Under the pieces are notes generated by a model. The model worked only from the letters and a program-made list of their open reading frames with translations, made no database searches and was not told the DNA's origin. From Oceaniradius stylonematis (lineage in GTDB: Bacteria; Pseudomonadota; Alphaproteobacteria; Rhizobiales; Rhizobiaceae), in contig NZ_QFWV02000008.1 of NCBI RefSeq assembly GCF_003149475.2, forward strand, positions 416,980 through 480,979: 64,000 nucleotides of DNA, given 5' to 3'. Numbering within the stretch: the stretch's first letter is position 1; each line of letters opens with the position of its first letter. Made by a program: the position numbers and the translations under genes. Of this stretch, positions 1-10,224 are shown in pieces.

Positions 1-476
1 GCCTGTCCGGCGATCACGACGACCGAGCCCTCGCCGCCCAAAACGTCGGTGAGCGAGTCGGCGGCCATCCCGCCTTGCTCGTAGACATCGGGGCCGGTGA
101 AAGACAGGATGAACTGGTTGGCCTGCTCGTCCATCGGCGAGTTGATCAGGATGGCCGGGATCTCGGCCTGCTGGGCCCTTGCCAGGCCGGGGATGTAGGC
201 CTGCGGGTCAAGCGGCCACAGGATGATGCCGTCGGCGTTGCGCGCGATGCAGGTGTTGAGCTGCTGCGTGCCGGTCTGCACGTCGAAATTCTGGCTCAGC
301 GTGATGACTTCGATGCCGAGTTCCTCGGCGCGTGCCTCCAGAGCCTCGTTGGCCGGGGTGGCATAGGCGTGCGCGTCGGCAGCGGTAACGTAGCAGACCG
401 TCCTTGCCTCCGCCCAGCCAACAGAGGCGAGCAGCGCCAGCGCGCTGACGATCGTTCCGGTTTTCGCTTTGGTCAT
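1..476 (-). CDS. Sugar ABC transporter substrate-binding protein, N-terminal part
   Basis: Periplasmic binding protein of the RbsB/XylF class (family inference), cut by the window edge; about 158 residues are visible. The ATG at 476 follows a strong AGGAGG Shine-Dalgarno. An N-terminal hydrophobic signal peptide ends near Ala-Glu-Ala, followed by a type-I periplasmic binding fold with the usual pattern of an early Thr-Val-Cys-Tyr-Val strand and a later Asn-Ala-Asp-Gly-Ile-Ile-Leu segment. It is the last visible gene of the minus-strand ATPase-permease-permease-binding protein operon. From the neighbouring catabolic genes the ligand is probably L-fucose or a similar 6-deoxy or pentose sugar; the ligand is inferred only. 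Confidence 0.85.
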   Translation of the reverse strand, partial: MTKAKTGTIVSALALLASVGWAEARTVCYVTAADAHAYATPANEALEARAEELGIEVITLSQNFDVQTGTQQLNTCIARNADGIILWPLDPQAYIPGLARAQQAEIPAILINSPMDEQANQFILSFTGPDVYEQGGMAADSLTDVLGGEGSVVVIAGQ

Positions 477-502
477 GGTTTCCTCCTGGTGATTGTGGGA
501 TT

Positions 503-1465
503 TCAGCCCGGGACGCCTGCCGCCGCATGTGTGCGCGGGCCCGGCCGCACGGTACGGTCGAGAACGACAAGCAGAATGAGAATGAGGCCGACGACGACCT
601 GCTGGATGTAGGCGGGCACCGACTGGAACTCCATCGCGGTCGTCAGCGCGGCGATCGTCAGCACGCCGCCCAGCGTGCCGAGCGCGGAGCCGCGCCCGCC
701 CTCGATGCGCGTCCCGCCGACCACCACCGCCGCGATCACGGTGACGATCAGCTCGGCGCCGAAAACGGGCGAGCCCGTATTGGTCGTCAGGCTCTGGAGC
801 ACACCGGCCACGCCGGCCAGCGTTCCGGCGAAGACGAAGGCCAGGAACACGGTCCGGCCGGGCGCGATGCCGCTTGCCTCGGCCGCATCGGCATTGGAGC
901 CGACCGCGAACAGGTTGCGTCCCGCCACCGTGCGCGTCAGCCAGAAATGAAGCAGCAGGATCGAGCCGACGAACAGCGCGCTGCGCAGCGTGAAAATCTC
1001 AAGATGGACCGTCGACAGAGCCAGCGACAGCATGATGTCGGTGCCGGGAACGGGCTGGCTGTCGGTCAGCCAGTGCGCGACCGAACGGAAGATCAGCATG
1101 GTGGCAAGCGTGGCCACCAGCGCATTGACCCTGAAGACAACCGAGAGCAGCCCGTTGAAGGCGCCCGCCGCCGCCCCTGCCAGCACGCCGGCAAGGGCGG
1201 CTGGCCAGATGCCGATGACGGGCTGAAGCATGATGGCGGTGATGCCGGCCAGCGCAAAGGTCGAGCCGACCGAAAGATCGATCTGGCGCGCGATGAGCAG
1301 CACCGTCATGCCGATCGCGATGATGCCGATCGTCGCGCTGCGGTCGAGCCCCAGGCCGAGCGTGGTGACGCTCGGAAATCCCGAAACCGTCAGCGAGGCG
1401 ATCAGCAGCGTCAGGCCGAGAATGACGGCGACGCGATAGCGGACGAGCCGCACAAGCACTGTCAT
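503..1465 (-). CDS. Sugar ABC transporter permease (RbsC/AraH family), second copy
   Basis: Inner-membrane permease of a CUT2-type sugar importer, 320 residues with about eight to ten hydrophobic segments. The start is the ATG at 1465, which overlaps the stop of the preceding permease by four bases (ATGA); the same frame stays open upstream without coding sense. Family landmarks include the Gly-rich loop after 'SALGTLGGVLTIAALTTAME' near the C-terminus and a 'DLSVGSTFALAG' stretch near residue 60. Two different permeases in one operon suggest a heterodimeric channel. Confidence 0.9.
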   Translation of the reverse strand: MTVLVRLVRYRVAVILGLTLLIASLTVSGFPSVTTLGLGLDRSATIGIIAIGMTVLLIARQIDLSVGSTFALAGITAIMLQPVIGIWPAALAGVLAGAAAGAFNGLLSVVFRVNALVATLATMLIFRSVAHWLTDSQPVPGTDIMLSLALSTVHLEIFTLRSALFVGSILLLHFWLTRTVAGRNLFAVGSNADAAEASGIAPGRTVFLAFVFAGTLAGVAGVLQSLTTNTGSPVFGAELIVTVIAAVVVGGTRIEGGRGSALGTLGGVLTIAALTTAMEFQSVPAYIQQVVVGLILILLVVLDRTVRPGPRTHAAAGVPG

Positions 1466-2462
1466 AACGCCCCTCCTGCCCGCCGGCGAAGGGCGACATC
1501 GAGGGCGACCGCGATCGCGATCAGCAGACCGAGCGCAAAGCCCTGCACCGGCGTGCGCACGCCCTGCAGCACCATCACATTGGTCAGCAGCTGAACGAAC
1601 ACCAGTCCGGCTATCGCGCGCGGCACCGAGCCGAAGCCGCCCATGATCGAAACCCCGCCGACCACAACCGCCGTGATGGCGCTGAACTCGTAGCCCGTGC
1701 CCACCAGCGGCCGGGCGCTTTGCAGCGTCAATCCCAACAGCGCACCGCTCAAGCCCGCGCAGAGCCCTGTGATCACGAAGGCGCCGGCCTTGACCGCGCG
1801 CACCGGCACCGCACTCGCTTCCGCGGCGGCGTAGTTGCCGCCGGTCGCGATGGTCCACCGGCCCCAGTAGGAACGCGACAGCGCGAAGTGGCCGACCACC
1901 GCCACCGCCATGAAAATCAGCACGATGGCGGGTATGCCGAAAAGGCGGCTCTTGACCAGCGCGGCCGTGTCCGGGTTCGTGCCGTAGACGATCACGCCGC
2001 CCACCGCCGCCTGCACGATGCCCAGCACGATCGTGCCGACGCCAAGCGTGGCGACAATCGGGTTGATGCCGACATAGCCGATCAAAAGGCCGCTCATCAG
2101 CCCGCAGAAACCGGCAAGTGCAATCGCCGCCGCGAAGGCCGGCACCGGGCCGATGACCGGTTGCAGGGCGAGCGAGAGAATCGCTCCGCACGCAATCGTC
2201 GCGGGCACCGACAGATCGGCAAGCCCGCCCACCACGAGCACGAAGGTCATGCCCACCACGACGATGCCGACGATCGCCATCGAGGTCAGCACGTTGACGA
2301 AGTTTCCCGCGGTAAAGAACACGGGGCTGGCCAGAGAGCCGTAGATCAGCACCGCCAGGATTGCGATCGCAAGCCCGCCGCGCGACAAAAGATCGAACAG
2401 CGGACCGCCGCTCCGGAAGCGTTCGTTCGCCGTGCCTTGCTGCATCTGTATCGGCACGTCCG

Positions 2463-2466
<4 letters not shown>
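1462..2466 (-). CDS. Sugar ABC transporter permease (RbsC/AraH family), first copy
   Basis: A 334-residue polytopic permease paralogous to its downstream neighbour. The chosen start is the GTG at 2466, which overlaps the ATPase stop (GTGA), so translation is probably coupled. The family region 'VGGLADLSVPATIACGAIL' corresponds to the conserved DLSVG segment of RbsC-type permeases, and the C-terminal 'FSAITAVVVGGVSIMGGFG' is the typical coupling region with the ATPase. Function: the membrane half of the sugar importer encoded by 1-3962. Confidence 0.9.
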
Positions 2467-3962
<1,496 letters not shown>

Positions 3963-4020
3963 ACCCTTCCTCCCGACGGCACACCCCTGCCCCTCATTCC
4001 GGCATGGGATATGCATTGTT

Positions 4021-4040
4021 CTATTACACTAATATAATAG
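4021..4040. promoter_or_regulatory. Putative GntR operator upstream of the sugar importer
   Basis: AT-rich dyad with perfect six-base arms CTATTA/TAATAG around CACTAATA. The core ATTACACTAATATAAT differs by one base from the core at 6635-6650 and shares ACTAATATAA with 10151-10171. It lies 59 bases upstream of the importer ATG at 3962 in otherwise GC-rich sequence. I infer that it is bound by the FCD-type GntR protein encoded at 6750-7481. Confidence 0.55.
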
Positions 4041-4076
4041 ACGACGCAAGCGACGCCCTCCGGCTTTCTCGGCGGC

Positions 4077-4928
4077 CTACAGAGCAAGGTCGTAGAAGCG
4101 TAACGCGTTCAGGCCGTAGACCGCATCCCTTGCCGCTTCCGTGAGGCGCCCGTCGAGGATCGCCCGAAGCGCCTGCAGGGCCTCGGCATAGCTGCCCGCC
4201 TGAAGGCATACCGGCCAGTCGCTCCCGAACATCAGCCGGTCGGGGCCAAACAGCCCGACGACATGATCCAAATAAGGTTCCAGGTCCTTCGGCCTCCACA
4301 GCCGATGGTCGGCCTCGGTGATCATGCCCGAGAGCTTGCAATGCACATTCGGGAAGGAAGCGACGCTTGCCACGTTCACGGCCCATCCGTCGAACGCACC
4401 GGACGCGATGTCCGGCTTGGCGATATGATCGATGACGGCTTTCAGGCCCGGCACCGCTTCCAGCGCGCGAACGACATGCGGCAGGTGTCGGGGACAAGCC
4501 AGAATGTCGAAAGCGATGCCGCGCTCCGCCAGCAGCTTGAGATTGGCAAGCACCGCGGGTCGCACAATGTAGGCGTCGTCCGCCAGATCCTGCAGCATCG
4601 GCCGCAGGCCGACGAATTTGGGTTGCCGCGCCAGCAGATCGAGCTTGGCGCCGAAGCCGGCCTCGTCCATGTCGAGCCAGCCGACGACGCCGGCGACGAA
4701 CGGCGTTTGCGCCGCCAGCTCCAGCAGGAATGCGGTCTCCGCCTCGGTTTGCGCCGCCTGCACGACCACCGTCGCGTCCACGCCGGCCTTGCGCAGCAGC
4801 GGGGCAAGGTCTTCCGGCATGAAGTCGCGATGGAGCGGCTCGCCCATCCCGGGCGCCATCCAGTGATAGTCGCCGCGCCGGACCTGCCAGAAGTGATGAT
4901 GGGCGTCGATGACGGGCGCGGCTGCCAT
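4077..4928 (-). CDS. Amidohydrolase, probable L-fucono-lactonase (sugar lactone hydrolase)
   Basis: A 283-residue amidohydrolase-2 (TIM-barrel) protein. The N-terminal metal motif DAHHHFW (residues 8-14) and C-terminal FGSDWPVC are those of the L-fuconolactonase/L-rhamnonolactonase family; LACPRHLPH and VIDHIAKP carry further expected active-site residues. In the pathway it would open the 1,5- or 1,4-lactone made by the aldose dehydrogenase to the aldonate. The ATG at 4928 follows AGGACAGGCAG and lies 9 bases after the FAH-family hydrolase, so these genes form one operon. The substrate is inferred from context. Confidence 0.8.
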   Translation of the reverse strand: MAAAPVIDAHHHFWQVRRGDYHWMAPGMGEPLHRDFMPEDLAPLLRKAGVDATVVVQAAQTEAETAFLLELAAQTPFVAGVVGWLDMDEAGFGAKLDLLARQPKFVGLRPMLQDLADDAYIVRPAVLANLKLLAERGIAFDILACPRHLPHVVRALEAVPGLKAVIDHIAKPDIASGAFDGWAVNVASVASFPNVHCKLSGMITEADHRLWRPKDLEPYLDHVVGLFGPDRLMFGSDWPVCLQAGSYAEALQALRAILDGRLTEAARDAVYGLNALRFYDLAL

Positions 4929-4937
4929 CTGCCTGTC

Positions 4938-5783
4938 CTACCCGTCCGCGTGGAACGTCTGCCTTTGGCTTCCCAGCCCTTCTATGCCGAGTTCGACGAC
5001 ATCGCCGTCTCTGAGATAGCGCGGCGGCTTCATGCCCATGCCGACGCCGGGCGGCGTGCCGGTCGAGATGATGTCGCCGGGCAGCAGCGACATGAACTGC
5101 GACAGGTAGGCGACCAGATGCGCCACGCCGTAGACCATCGTCCTCGTCGAACCGTCCTGCATGGTCTCGCCGTTCACCTTCAGCCACATGCCGAGGTTCT
5201 GCGGATCGGCGATCTCGTCTCGTGTGACCAGCCAGGGACCGACGGGACCGAACGTGTCGCAGCTCTTGCCCTTCGTCCACTGGCCTTGCCGTTCCGCCTG
5301 GAAGGCGCGCTCGGAAACGTCATGCGTCACGCAATAGCCGGCCACATGATCCATCGCATCGGCTTCGGCGACGTATTTCGCCGGCTTGCCGATCACCACG
5401 CCGAGTTCGACCTCCCAGTCGGTCTTTTCCGACCCGCGCGGGATCAGAACGTCGTCGTCCGGGCCGGCGATCGCCGAGGACGCCTTCATGAAGATCACCG
5501 GCTCGGAGGGCACCTCCATGCCCGACTCGGCGGCATGGTCGGCATAGTTGAGGCCGATACAGATGAACTTGCCCGTCCCTGCAACGCACGGGCCGATGCG
5601 CGGCTTGCCGGAGACAAGCGGCAGGCTTTGCGGATCGGTTCGCGACAGCGCCGTCAGGGCGTCGGGGTGCAGATGCTCGCCCGCAATGTCGGCGATGACG
5701 CCGGAAAGATCGCGGATCTCCCCGTCGGCATCGATCAGGCCCGGCTTCTCGGCACCGGCATCGCCAAAACGAACAAGCTTCAT
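4938..5783 (-). CDS. FAH-family hydrolase, probable 2,4-diketo-3-deoxy-L-fuconate hydrolase
   Basis: A 281-residue fumarylacetoacetate-hydrolase-fold protein. It contains the family signature FICIGLNYADHAAESG (about residue 70), the metal-ligand region WEVELGVVIG and a DVSERAFQ segment. Length and these motifs fit 2,4-diketo-3-deoxy-L-fuconate hydrolases, which split the diketo acid to pyruvate and lactate. Related family members act on ureidoglycolate or acylpyruvates, so the assignment rests on the surrounding lactonase, SDR and dehydratase. The start at 5783 has a GGGAGAT Shine-Dalgarno. It is the second gene of the SDR-FAH-lactonase operon. Confidence 0.8.
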   Translation of the reverse strand: MKLVRFGDAGAEKPGLIDADGEIRDLSGVIADIAGEHLHPDALTALSRTDPQSLPLVSGKPRIGPCVAGTGKFICIGLNYADHAAESGMEVPSEPVIFMKASSAIAGPDDDVLIPRGSEKTDWEVELGVVIGKPAKYVAEADAMDHVAGYCVTHDVSERAFQAERQGQWTKGKSCDTFGPVGPWLVTRDEIADPQNLGMWLKVNGETMQDGSTRTMVYGVAHLVAYLSQFMSLLPGDIISTGTPPGVGMGMKPPRYLRDGDVVELGIEGLGSQRQTFHADG

Positions 5784-5805
5784 GACTATCTCCCGAATGA
5801 AACGA

Positions 5806-6543
5806 TCAGTATGTGGCGCGGCCGCCGGAAAGGTCGAAGACCGACGCGGTGGTGAAGCTGTTTTCCTTTGTAACCAGCCAGGCCACCATGTTCGCCGCCT
5901 CATCCACCTCAAGGAAACGCGCGCGCGGAATCTTCGACAGCATGTAGTCGATATGCTCCTGCTTCATCTGGTCGAAGATCGGCGTGCGGGCGGCGGCCGG
6001 CGTAACGCAATTGACCGCGATGTCGAAGCCGGCCAATTCCTTGCCCAGCGATTTCGTCAGGCCGATCACCGCCGCCTTGGATGCGGAATAGGCCGAAGCG
6101 TTGGGGTTGCCTTCCTTGCCGGCGACCGAGGCGACGTTGACGATACGCCCATAGTTCCGCGCCTTCATCGAAGGCACAACGGCCCGGTTCACGTAGAACG
6201 TGCCGTTCAGGTTGATGTCGACCACGCGCCGCCAGTCGTCAAGCGGATAGTCCTCGAGCGTATGGTTGGGACCGGCAATGCCCGCCGAGTTGATCAGAAT
6301 GGAAACCGGGCCGAGGCGCTCTTCGGTCTCCTTGCGGGCTGCCGCGACTGCCTCGGCGTCGGCGATATCCACGACCGCCATATCGGCGCCCGCACCGAGT
6401 TCCGCCTTTGCAGCCGCCAGCCGTTCGCCGCCAATGTCCCAAAGACAGACCCTTGCGCCGGAGGCCAGAACACGCCTGGCAAAGGCAAACCCCAGCCCCT
6501 GTGCGCCGCCGGTGATGACCGCAACCTGGCCTTCAAGATCCAA
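5806..6543 (-). CDS. SDR oxidoreductase, probable 2-keto-3-deoxy-L-fuconate dehydrogenase
   Basis: A short-chain dehydrogenase of about 245 residues with cofactor motif TGGAQGLG, NSAG and the catalytic YSASK tetrad region. It probably oxidises the C4 hydroxyl of 2-keto-3-deoxy-fuconate to the 2,4-diketo acid, using NAD. No in-frame ATG fits: the best start is a TTG at 6543, about 11 bases after GGAG, giving an N-terminus DLEGQVAVITGG typical of the family. The frame stays open upstream through the operator without coding character. First gene of the minus-strand catabolic operon, divergent from the GntR regulator. Confidence 0.8.
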   Translation of the reverse strand: MDLEGQVAVITGGAQGLGFAFARRVLASGARVCLWDIGGERLAAAKAELGAGADMAVVDIADAEAVAAARKETEERLGPVSILINSAGIAGPNHTLEDYPLDDWRRVVDINLNGTFYVNRAVVPSMKARNYGRIVNVASVAGKEGNPNASAYSASKAAVIGLTKSLGKELAGFDIAVNCVTPAAARTPIFDQMKQEHIDYMLSKIPRARFLEVDEAANMVAWLVTKENSFTTASVFDLSGGRATY

Positions 6544-6628
6544 CTTGTTGATTGCTCCATCCTCCCCGATCGATGTCCTGCGGGCCGTGCACAGCTCATT
6601 CCGCGCAACGGCATTTCCGGCATTGCCC

Positions 6629-6654
6629 TTGCATATTACACTAGTATAATGCAA
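6629..6654. promoter_or_regulatory. Putative GntR operator in the SDR/gntR divergent promoter
   Basis: Dyad with perfect outer arms TTGCAT/ATGCAA and core ATTACACTAGTATAAT. The core repeats, with one change, the sequence at 4021-4040. It sits in the 206-base gap between the divergent SDR operon and gntR, so it can serve both promoters and would provide autoregulation. Inferred operator for the adjacent FCD/GntR protein. Confidence 0.6.
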
Positions 6655-6749
6655 GCCTCGTGAAGCCGGAAACGGCCTTCACACAGCCTGCCGGCACGGG
6701 GGTATCGCCCGTGCCCGACGTGACCGCAAACTGCCGTGAGGACGGGACA

Positions 6750-7481
6750 ATGATTTCAAGATCACCCGACCAGACCAGCGAAGACCGCCTGTCGGCCTTT
6801 CTCGGCGGCGTTGCTCTCAACAGGGCGATCCCGCTGCGCGATCAGGTCTACTCGCTCGTCCGCAGGGCCATCGTCACCGGCAAGCTTGCGCCCGGCGCGC
6901 CCATCAATGAGATCGACATCGCGACCCGACTGGGCATCTCGCGCACCCCCGTGCGCGAAGCGGTCAAGAAGGTTAGCGACGAGGGCCTCGTCAGGGTCTT
7001 CGCGCAGCACGGCACCTTTGTCGCCGACATCAGGCGCGAGCAGGTCGAAGAATCATACATCATCCGCATCGCGCTCGAAATGGAAAGCATCAAGCGTGCT
7101 GCCCCGCGCATCACGCCTTCCCACGTCCAGGACCTCGAAGACATCGTCAATGCGCATGAGACCGCGGTGAAGCGCTCGCGATATGACGAGGCGATTGCGC
7201 GCGACGACGACTTTCACCGCTACATCGCCGAGGTCAACGGACTGCACATGCTGTGGAAGGTGGTCGACATATCCAAGGCCCAGATGGATCGCTGCCGGCT
7301 GCTGGCCCTGCCGAGCCCCGGCGCCGGCCAGGAGACGATCGCCCAGCACCGCGCCATCCTCGAAGCGCTGGCAAAACGCGATCAGGAGGCCTCGATGCGG
7401 GCCCTGGAAAACCATCTCCAGACGTCGCTCGACAACACGCTTGCCTATCTCGACGCGAACGCCGGCGAGCGCGAGCCCTGA
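6750..7481 (+). CDS. GntR-family (FCD/FadR subgroup) transcriptional regulator
   Basis: A 243-residue DNA-binding regulator. The winged-helix domain spans about residues 25-95 with the recognition region ATRLGISRTPVREAVKKVS, followed by an all-helical FCD effector domain with the metal-binding pattern DDDFHRYIAE and a later His in TIAQHRAI. The ATG at 6750 follows GAGGACGGGACA; upstream in-frame codons lack coding sense. It lies between the SDR operon and the aldose dehydrogenase, with related dyads at 4021, 6629 and 10151. I infer it represses sugar import and catabolism and releases DNA on binding a pathway acid. Confidence 0.85.
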   Translation: MISRSPDQTSEDRLSAFLGGVALNRAIPLRDQVYSLVRRAIVTGKLAPGAPINEIDIATRLGISRTPVREAVKKVSDEGLVRVFAQHGTFVADIRREQVEESYIIRIALEMESIKRAAPRITPSHVQDLEDIVNAHETAVKRSRYDEAIARDDDFHRYIAEVNGLHMLWKVVDISKAQMDRCRLLALPSPGAGQETIAQHRAILEALAKRDQEASMRALENHLQTSLDNTLAYLDANAGEREP

Positions 7482-7546
7482 CCCGAGCGGCCCGGCGCTG
7501 CGTTGCGGGCCCACGCAAAACAAGGCAAATGACCGGAGGAACGCAG

Positions 7547-8563
7547 GTGAAGGTAGCGCAACGCAGGGCCGTGAAGCGGGCCGGTCTGGAGTTGACAGCG
7601 CTGGGACTGGGCTGCGCCGCGTTCGGCGGGCTCTACCGGTCCATCACCGCGAGCGACGCACTGGCTGCACTGCGGACGGCCTGGCAGGCGGGCATCCGCC
7701 ATTTCGATACGGCGCCGATGTACGGGCTCGGGCGGGCCGAGCATCTTCTCGGGCACTTCCTGCGCGAAGGAAACATTGCCCCCGGGGAGGCTGTCATCAG
7801 CACCAAGGTCGGCCGGCTGATGGCCCTGCCCCGCCCGGGCCGCGAACTGCCGCCCGAACCACCGAAGAACCCGTTCGATACCGGCTGGAACAACGGCCTT
7901 CGGTTCCGCGAGGTCTTCGACTACAGCTATGACGGCCTGATGCGCAGTTTCGACGACAGCCAGCAGCGCCTCGGCCTGCCGGACATCGATTTGCTGTTCG
8001 TGCACGACATCGGCCGCGTCACCCACGGCGAACGGCACGATCGGACATGGAGGGATCTGACCGGCGGCGGCTTCCGGGCACTGCGCGAATTGAAGGCGGC
8101 GGGCCTGATCAAGGGCTTCGGCCTCGGGGTCAACGAGACCCGGGCGATCGACGAGGCGATGAACGAGACCGACATCGATTGCTGTCTTCTTGCCGGACGC
8201 TACACGCTGCTCGACCGGTCGGGCGAGGCGCTTCTGGCCAAGGCGAAGTCGCGCGATGTCGCGATCGTGGCGGGCGGCGTCTACAACTCCGGCATCCTCG
8301 CGGCAGGCAATGCGGGCGACCGCAAGTTCGACTATCGCGACGCCCCGCCGGAGATCGTCGGCAAGGTCGATCGTCTCGCCGCCACCTGCGCCCGCTTCGA
8401 CGTGCCTTTGGGTGCTGCCGCACTCCAGTTTCCGATGCGCAACGAAGCCGTCACGTCGGTGCTTGTCGGCGCCAGAACCGCCGAAGATGTGGCGTCCAGC
8501 GTCGACTGGTTCGAGCGCGCGATACCCGATGCGTTGTGGAGCGAACTCGACGCTGCCGCCTGA
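7547..8563 (+). CDS. Aldo/keto reductase, probable L-fucose (aldose) 1-dehydrogenase
   Basis: A 338-residue aldo/keto reductase of the bacterial L-fucose/D-threo-aldose 1-dehydrogenase type. Visible catalytic residues are Asp and Tyr in HFDTAPMYG, Lys in ISTKVGR and His in LLFVHDIGR. It would oxidise the sugar at C1 to the lactone with NAD(P). The start is placed at the GTG at 7547, six bases after CGGAGGA; an ATG at 7529 in frame would put the Shine-Dalgarno inside the gene. Same strand as gntR, convergent with the dehydratase. Confidence 0.8.
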   Translation: MKVAQRRAVKRAGLELTALGLGCAAFGGLYRSITASDALAALRTAWQAGIRHFDTAPMYGLGRAEHLLGHFLREGNIAPGEAVISTKVGRLMALPRPGRELPPEPPKNPFDTGWNNGLRFREVFDYSYDGLMRSFDDSQQRLGLPDIDLLFVHDIGRVTHGERHDRTWRDLTGGGFRALRELKAAGLIKGFGLGVNETRAIDEAMNETDIDCCLLAGRYTLLDRSGEALLAKAKSRDVAIVAGGVYNSGILAAGNAGDRKFDYRDAPPEIVGKVDRLAATCARFDVPLGAAALQFPMRNEAVTSVLVGARTAEDVASSVDWFERAIPDALWSELDAAA

Positions 8564-8578
8564 CGCGGCGGCGCGGCC

Positions 8579-10105
8579 CTACATGGTCGCCCCGACCGAC
8601 CATGGAACGAATTCGCTGTCTCCGTAGCCGAGTTGTTCGGACTTGGTCCGCTCGCCCGACGCGACCGCCAGAACCCGCTGCAGGATTTCCTCACCCTTCT
8701 GCGCCAGCGAGACCCCATCGAGGACATCGCCGCAGTTGATGTCCATGTCCTCGTTCATCTGCTCGTAGATGTACGAGTTGGAAGCCAGCTTCAGCGAAGG
8801 CGTCGGCTTGCAACCGAAGGCCGAACCGCGCCCCGTGGTGAAGCAGAGCACGTTGGCGCCGCCGGCCACCTGCCCCGTCGCCGAGACCGGGTCGTAGCCG
8901 GGCGTGTCCATGAACACCAACCCCTTTGCCGTGACCGGATCGGCATAGTCGAAGACACCGTTGAGGTTGGTCGAGCCACCCTTCGCCGCCGCTCCCAGAG
9001 ACTTTTCAAGGATCGTCGTCAGCCCGCCCGCCTTGTTGCCGGGCGACGGATTGTTGTTCATCTCCATGTTGTGGCGCGCGGTATAGTCCTCCCACCAGCG
9101 GATGCGCTCCGCCAGCTTCTCGCCCACCTGCGTGCTACCGGCACGGTGCATCAGAAGGTGTTCGGCACCGTAGATCTCCGGCGTCTCCGACAGGATTGCG
9201 GTGCCGCCTTCGGCCACCAGCAGATCGACCGCCACGCCCAGCGCAGGGTTGGCCGTGATGCCCGAATAGCCATCGGAGCCGCCGCACTGAAGCGCGAGCA
9301 TCAGTTCCGAAGCCGGCGCCTCGCCGCGTGTCGCCTCGTTGACGATCGGCAGCATCTCTTCGACCGCGCGCACCCCCGCCTCCACCGTCTTGCGCGTGCC
9401 GCCCACTTCCTGGATCGTCAGCGTTCGAAAGGTCGCGTCCTCGCTGATGCCATAGGACCGCATCCAGCGCGGGATCTGGAACGCCTCGCACCCCAGGCCC
9501 ACCATCAGCACGCCGCCGACGTTGGGATTTGTCGCAAAGCCCCACTGCGTGCGCTTGAGAAGCTCGTAGGCCTCGCCATGCGTGTCCAGCCCGCAGCCGG
9601 TGCCGTGCACCAGCGAAATGACACCGTCGACATTGGGATAGTCGGCAAGGATACCGGACCTCGTCACGTGGTCGGCGATGAAGCGCGCGGCACTCGCCGA
9701 GCAGTTCACCGACGTCAGCACGGCGACATAGTTGCGGGTGCCGTACTTGCCGTTGGCCCTGCGGAAGCCCTGGAATGTGCGCCTTCGTTCCGGCGTGACG
9801 AACGCGGTGGGCTTGGTTTCGGTGCCGAAAGCGTAATCGCGATCGAAGCTGTGAAGATAGACATTGTGCTCGTGCACCCAGCTTCCCGGCGCGATGTCTT
9901 CCCTGGCGAAGCCGATCACCTGCCCATACTTGACCACGGCCGCATCGCGCGCGATTGCCTCCACCGCCATCTTGTGGCCTCGCGGCACGCGTTGCGAAGC
10001 CGTGACGCCGGCGAACGTGTCGCCGGCGCTGAACGGCTCGATCGCCACGACGATGTTATCGGCATCGGTAAGTCTGAGTGCGCGCGCTGTCGGTGCCGTC
10101 AACAT
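8579..10105 (-). CDS. UxaA/GarD-family sugar-acid dehydratase, probable L-fuconate dehydratase
   Basis: A 508-residue protein with an N-terminal SAF-like domain (about 1-95, HEHNVYLHS) and a large UxaA domain. Landmarks are VNCSASAARFIADH, HGTGCGLDTHG, VGLGCE, LQCGGSDGYSGITANPALG and the C-terminal GRGSAFGCKPTPSLK and DINCGDVLDG segments, whose cysteines probably bind metal. The family dehydrates altronate or galactarate; here the pathway needs an L-fuconate-type dehydratase. The ATG at 10105 is chosen although its Shine-Dalgarno is weak; a TTG at 10138 is the alternative. Transcribed away from the mutarotase across the dyad at 10151. Confidence 0.8.
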   Translation of the reverse strand: MLTAPTARALRLTDADNIVVAIEPFSAGDTFAGVTASQRVPRGHKMAVEAIARDAAVVKYGQVIGFAREDIAPGSWVHEHNVYLHSFDRDYAFGTETKPTAFVTPERRRTFQGFRRANGKYGTRNYVAVLTSVNCSASAARFIADHVTRSGILADYPNVDGVISLVHGTGCGLDTHGEAYELLKRTQWGFATNPNVGGVLMVGLGCEAFQIPRWMRSYGISEDATFRTLTIQEVGGTRKTVEAGVRAVEEMLPIVNEATRGEAPASELMLALQCGGSDGYSGITANPALGVAVDLLVAEGGTAILSETPEIYGAEHLLMHRAGSTQVGEKLAERIRWWEDYTARHNMEMNNNPSPGNKAGGLTTILEKSLGAAAKGGSTNLNGVFDYADPVTAKGLVFMDTPGYDPVSATGQVAGGANVLCFTTGRGSAFGCKPTPSLKLASNSYIYEQMNEDMDINCGDVLDGVSLAQKGEEILQRVLAVASGERTKSEQLGYGDSEFVPWSVGATM

Positions 10106-10150
10106 GGTCTGAAAATCGCCTGAAAAACGGTGTTGCAACTCGATGGGAAT

Positions 10151-10171
10151 ATAAGAATACTAATATAACAG
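10151..10171. promoter_or_regulatory. Putative GntR operator in the dehydratase/mutarotase divergent promoter
   Basis: AT-rich element ATAAGAATACTAATATAACAG between the divergent dehydratase (10105) and mutarotase (10225). It shares ACTAATATAA with the dyad at 4021-4040 and is a weaker palindrome. Third member of the inferred operator set. Confidence 0.5.
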
Positions 10172-10224
10172 TCGATACGGGTCAAGGCGGCACGCCGGCC
10201 GGCCGATGCGGGAAGGACACGAAA

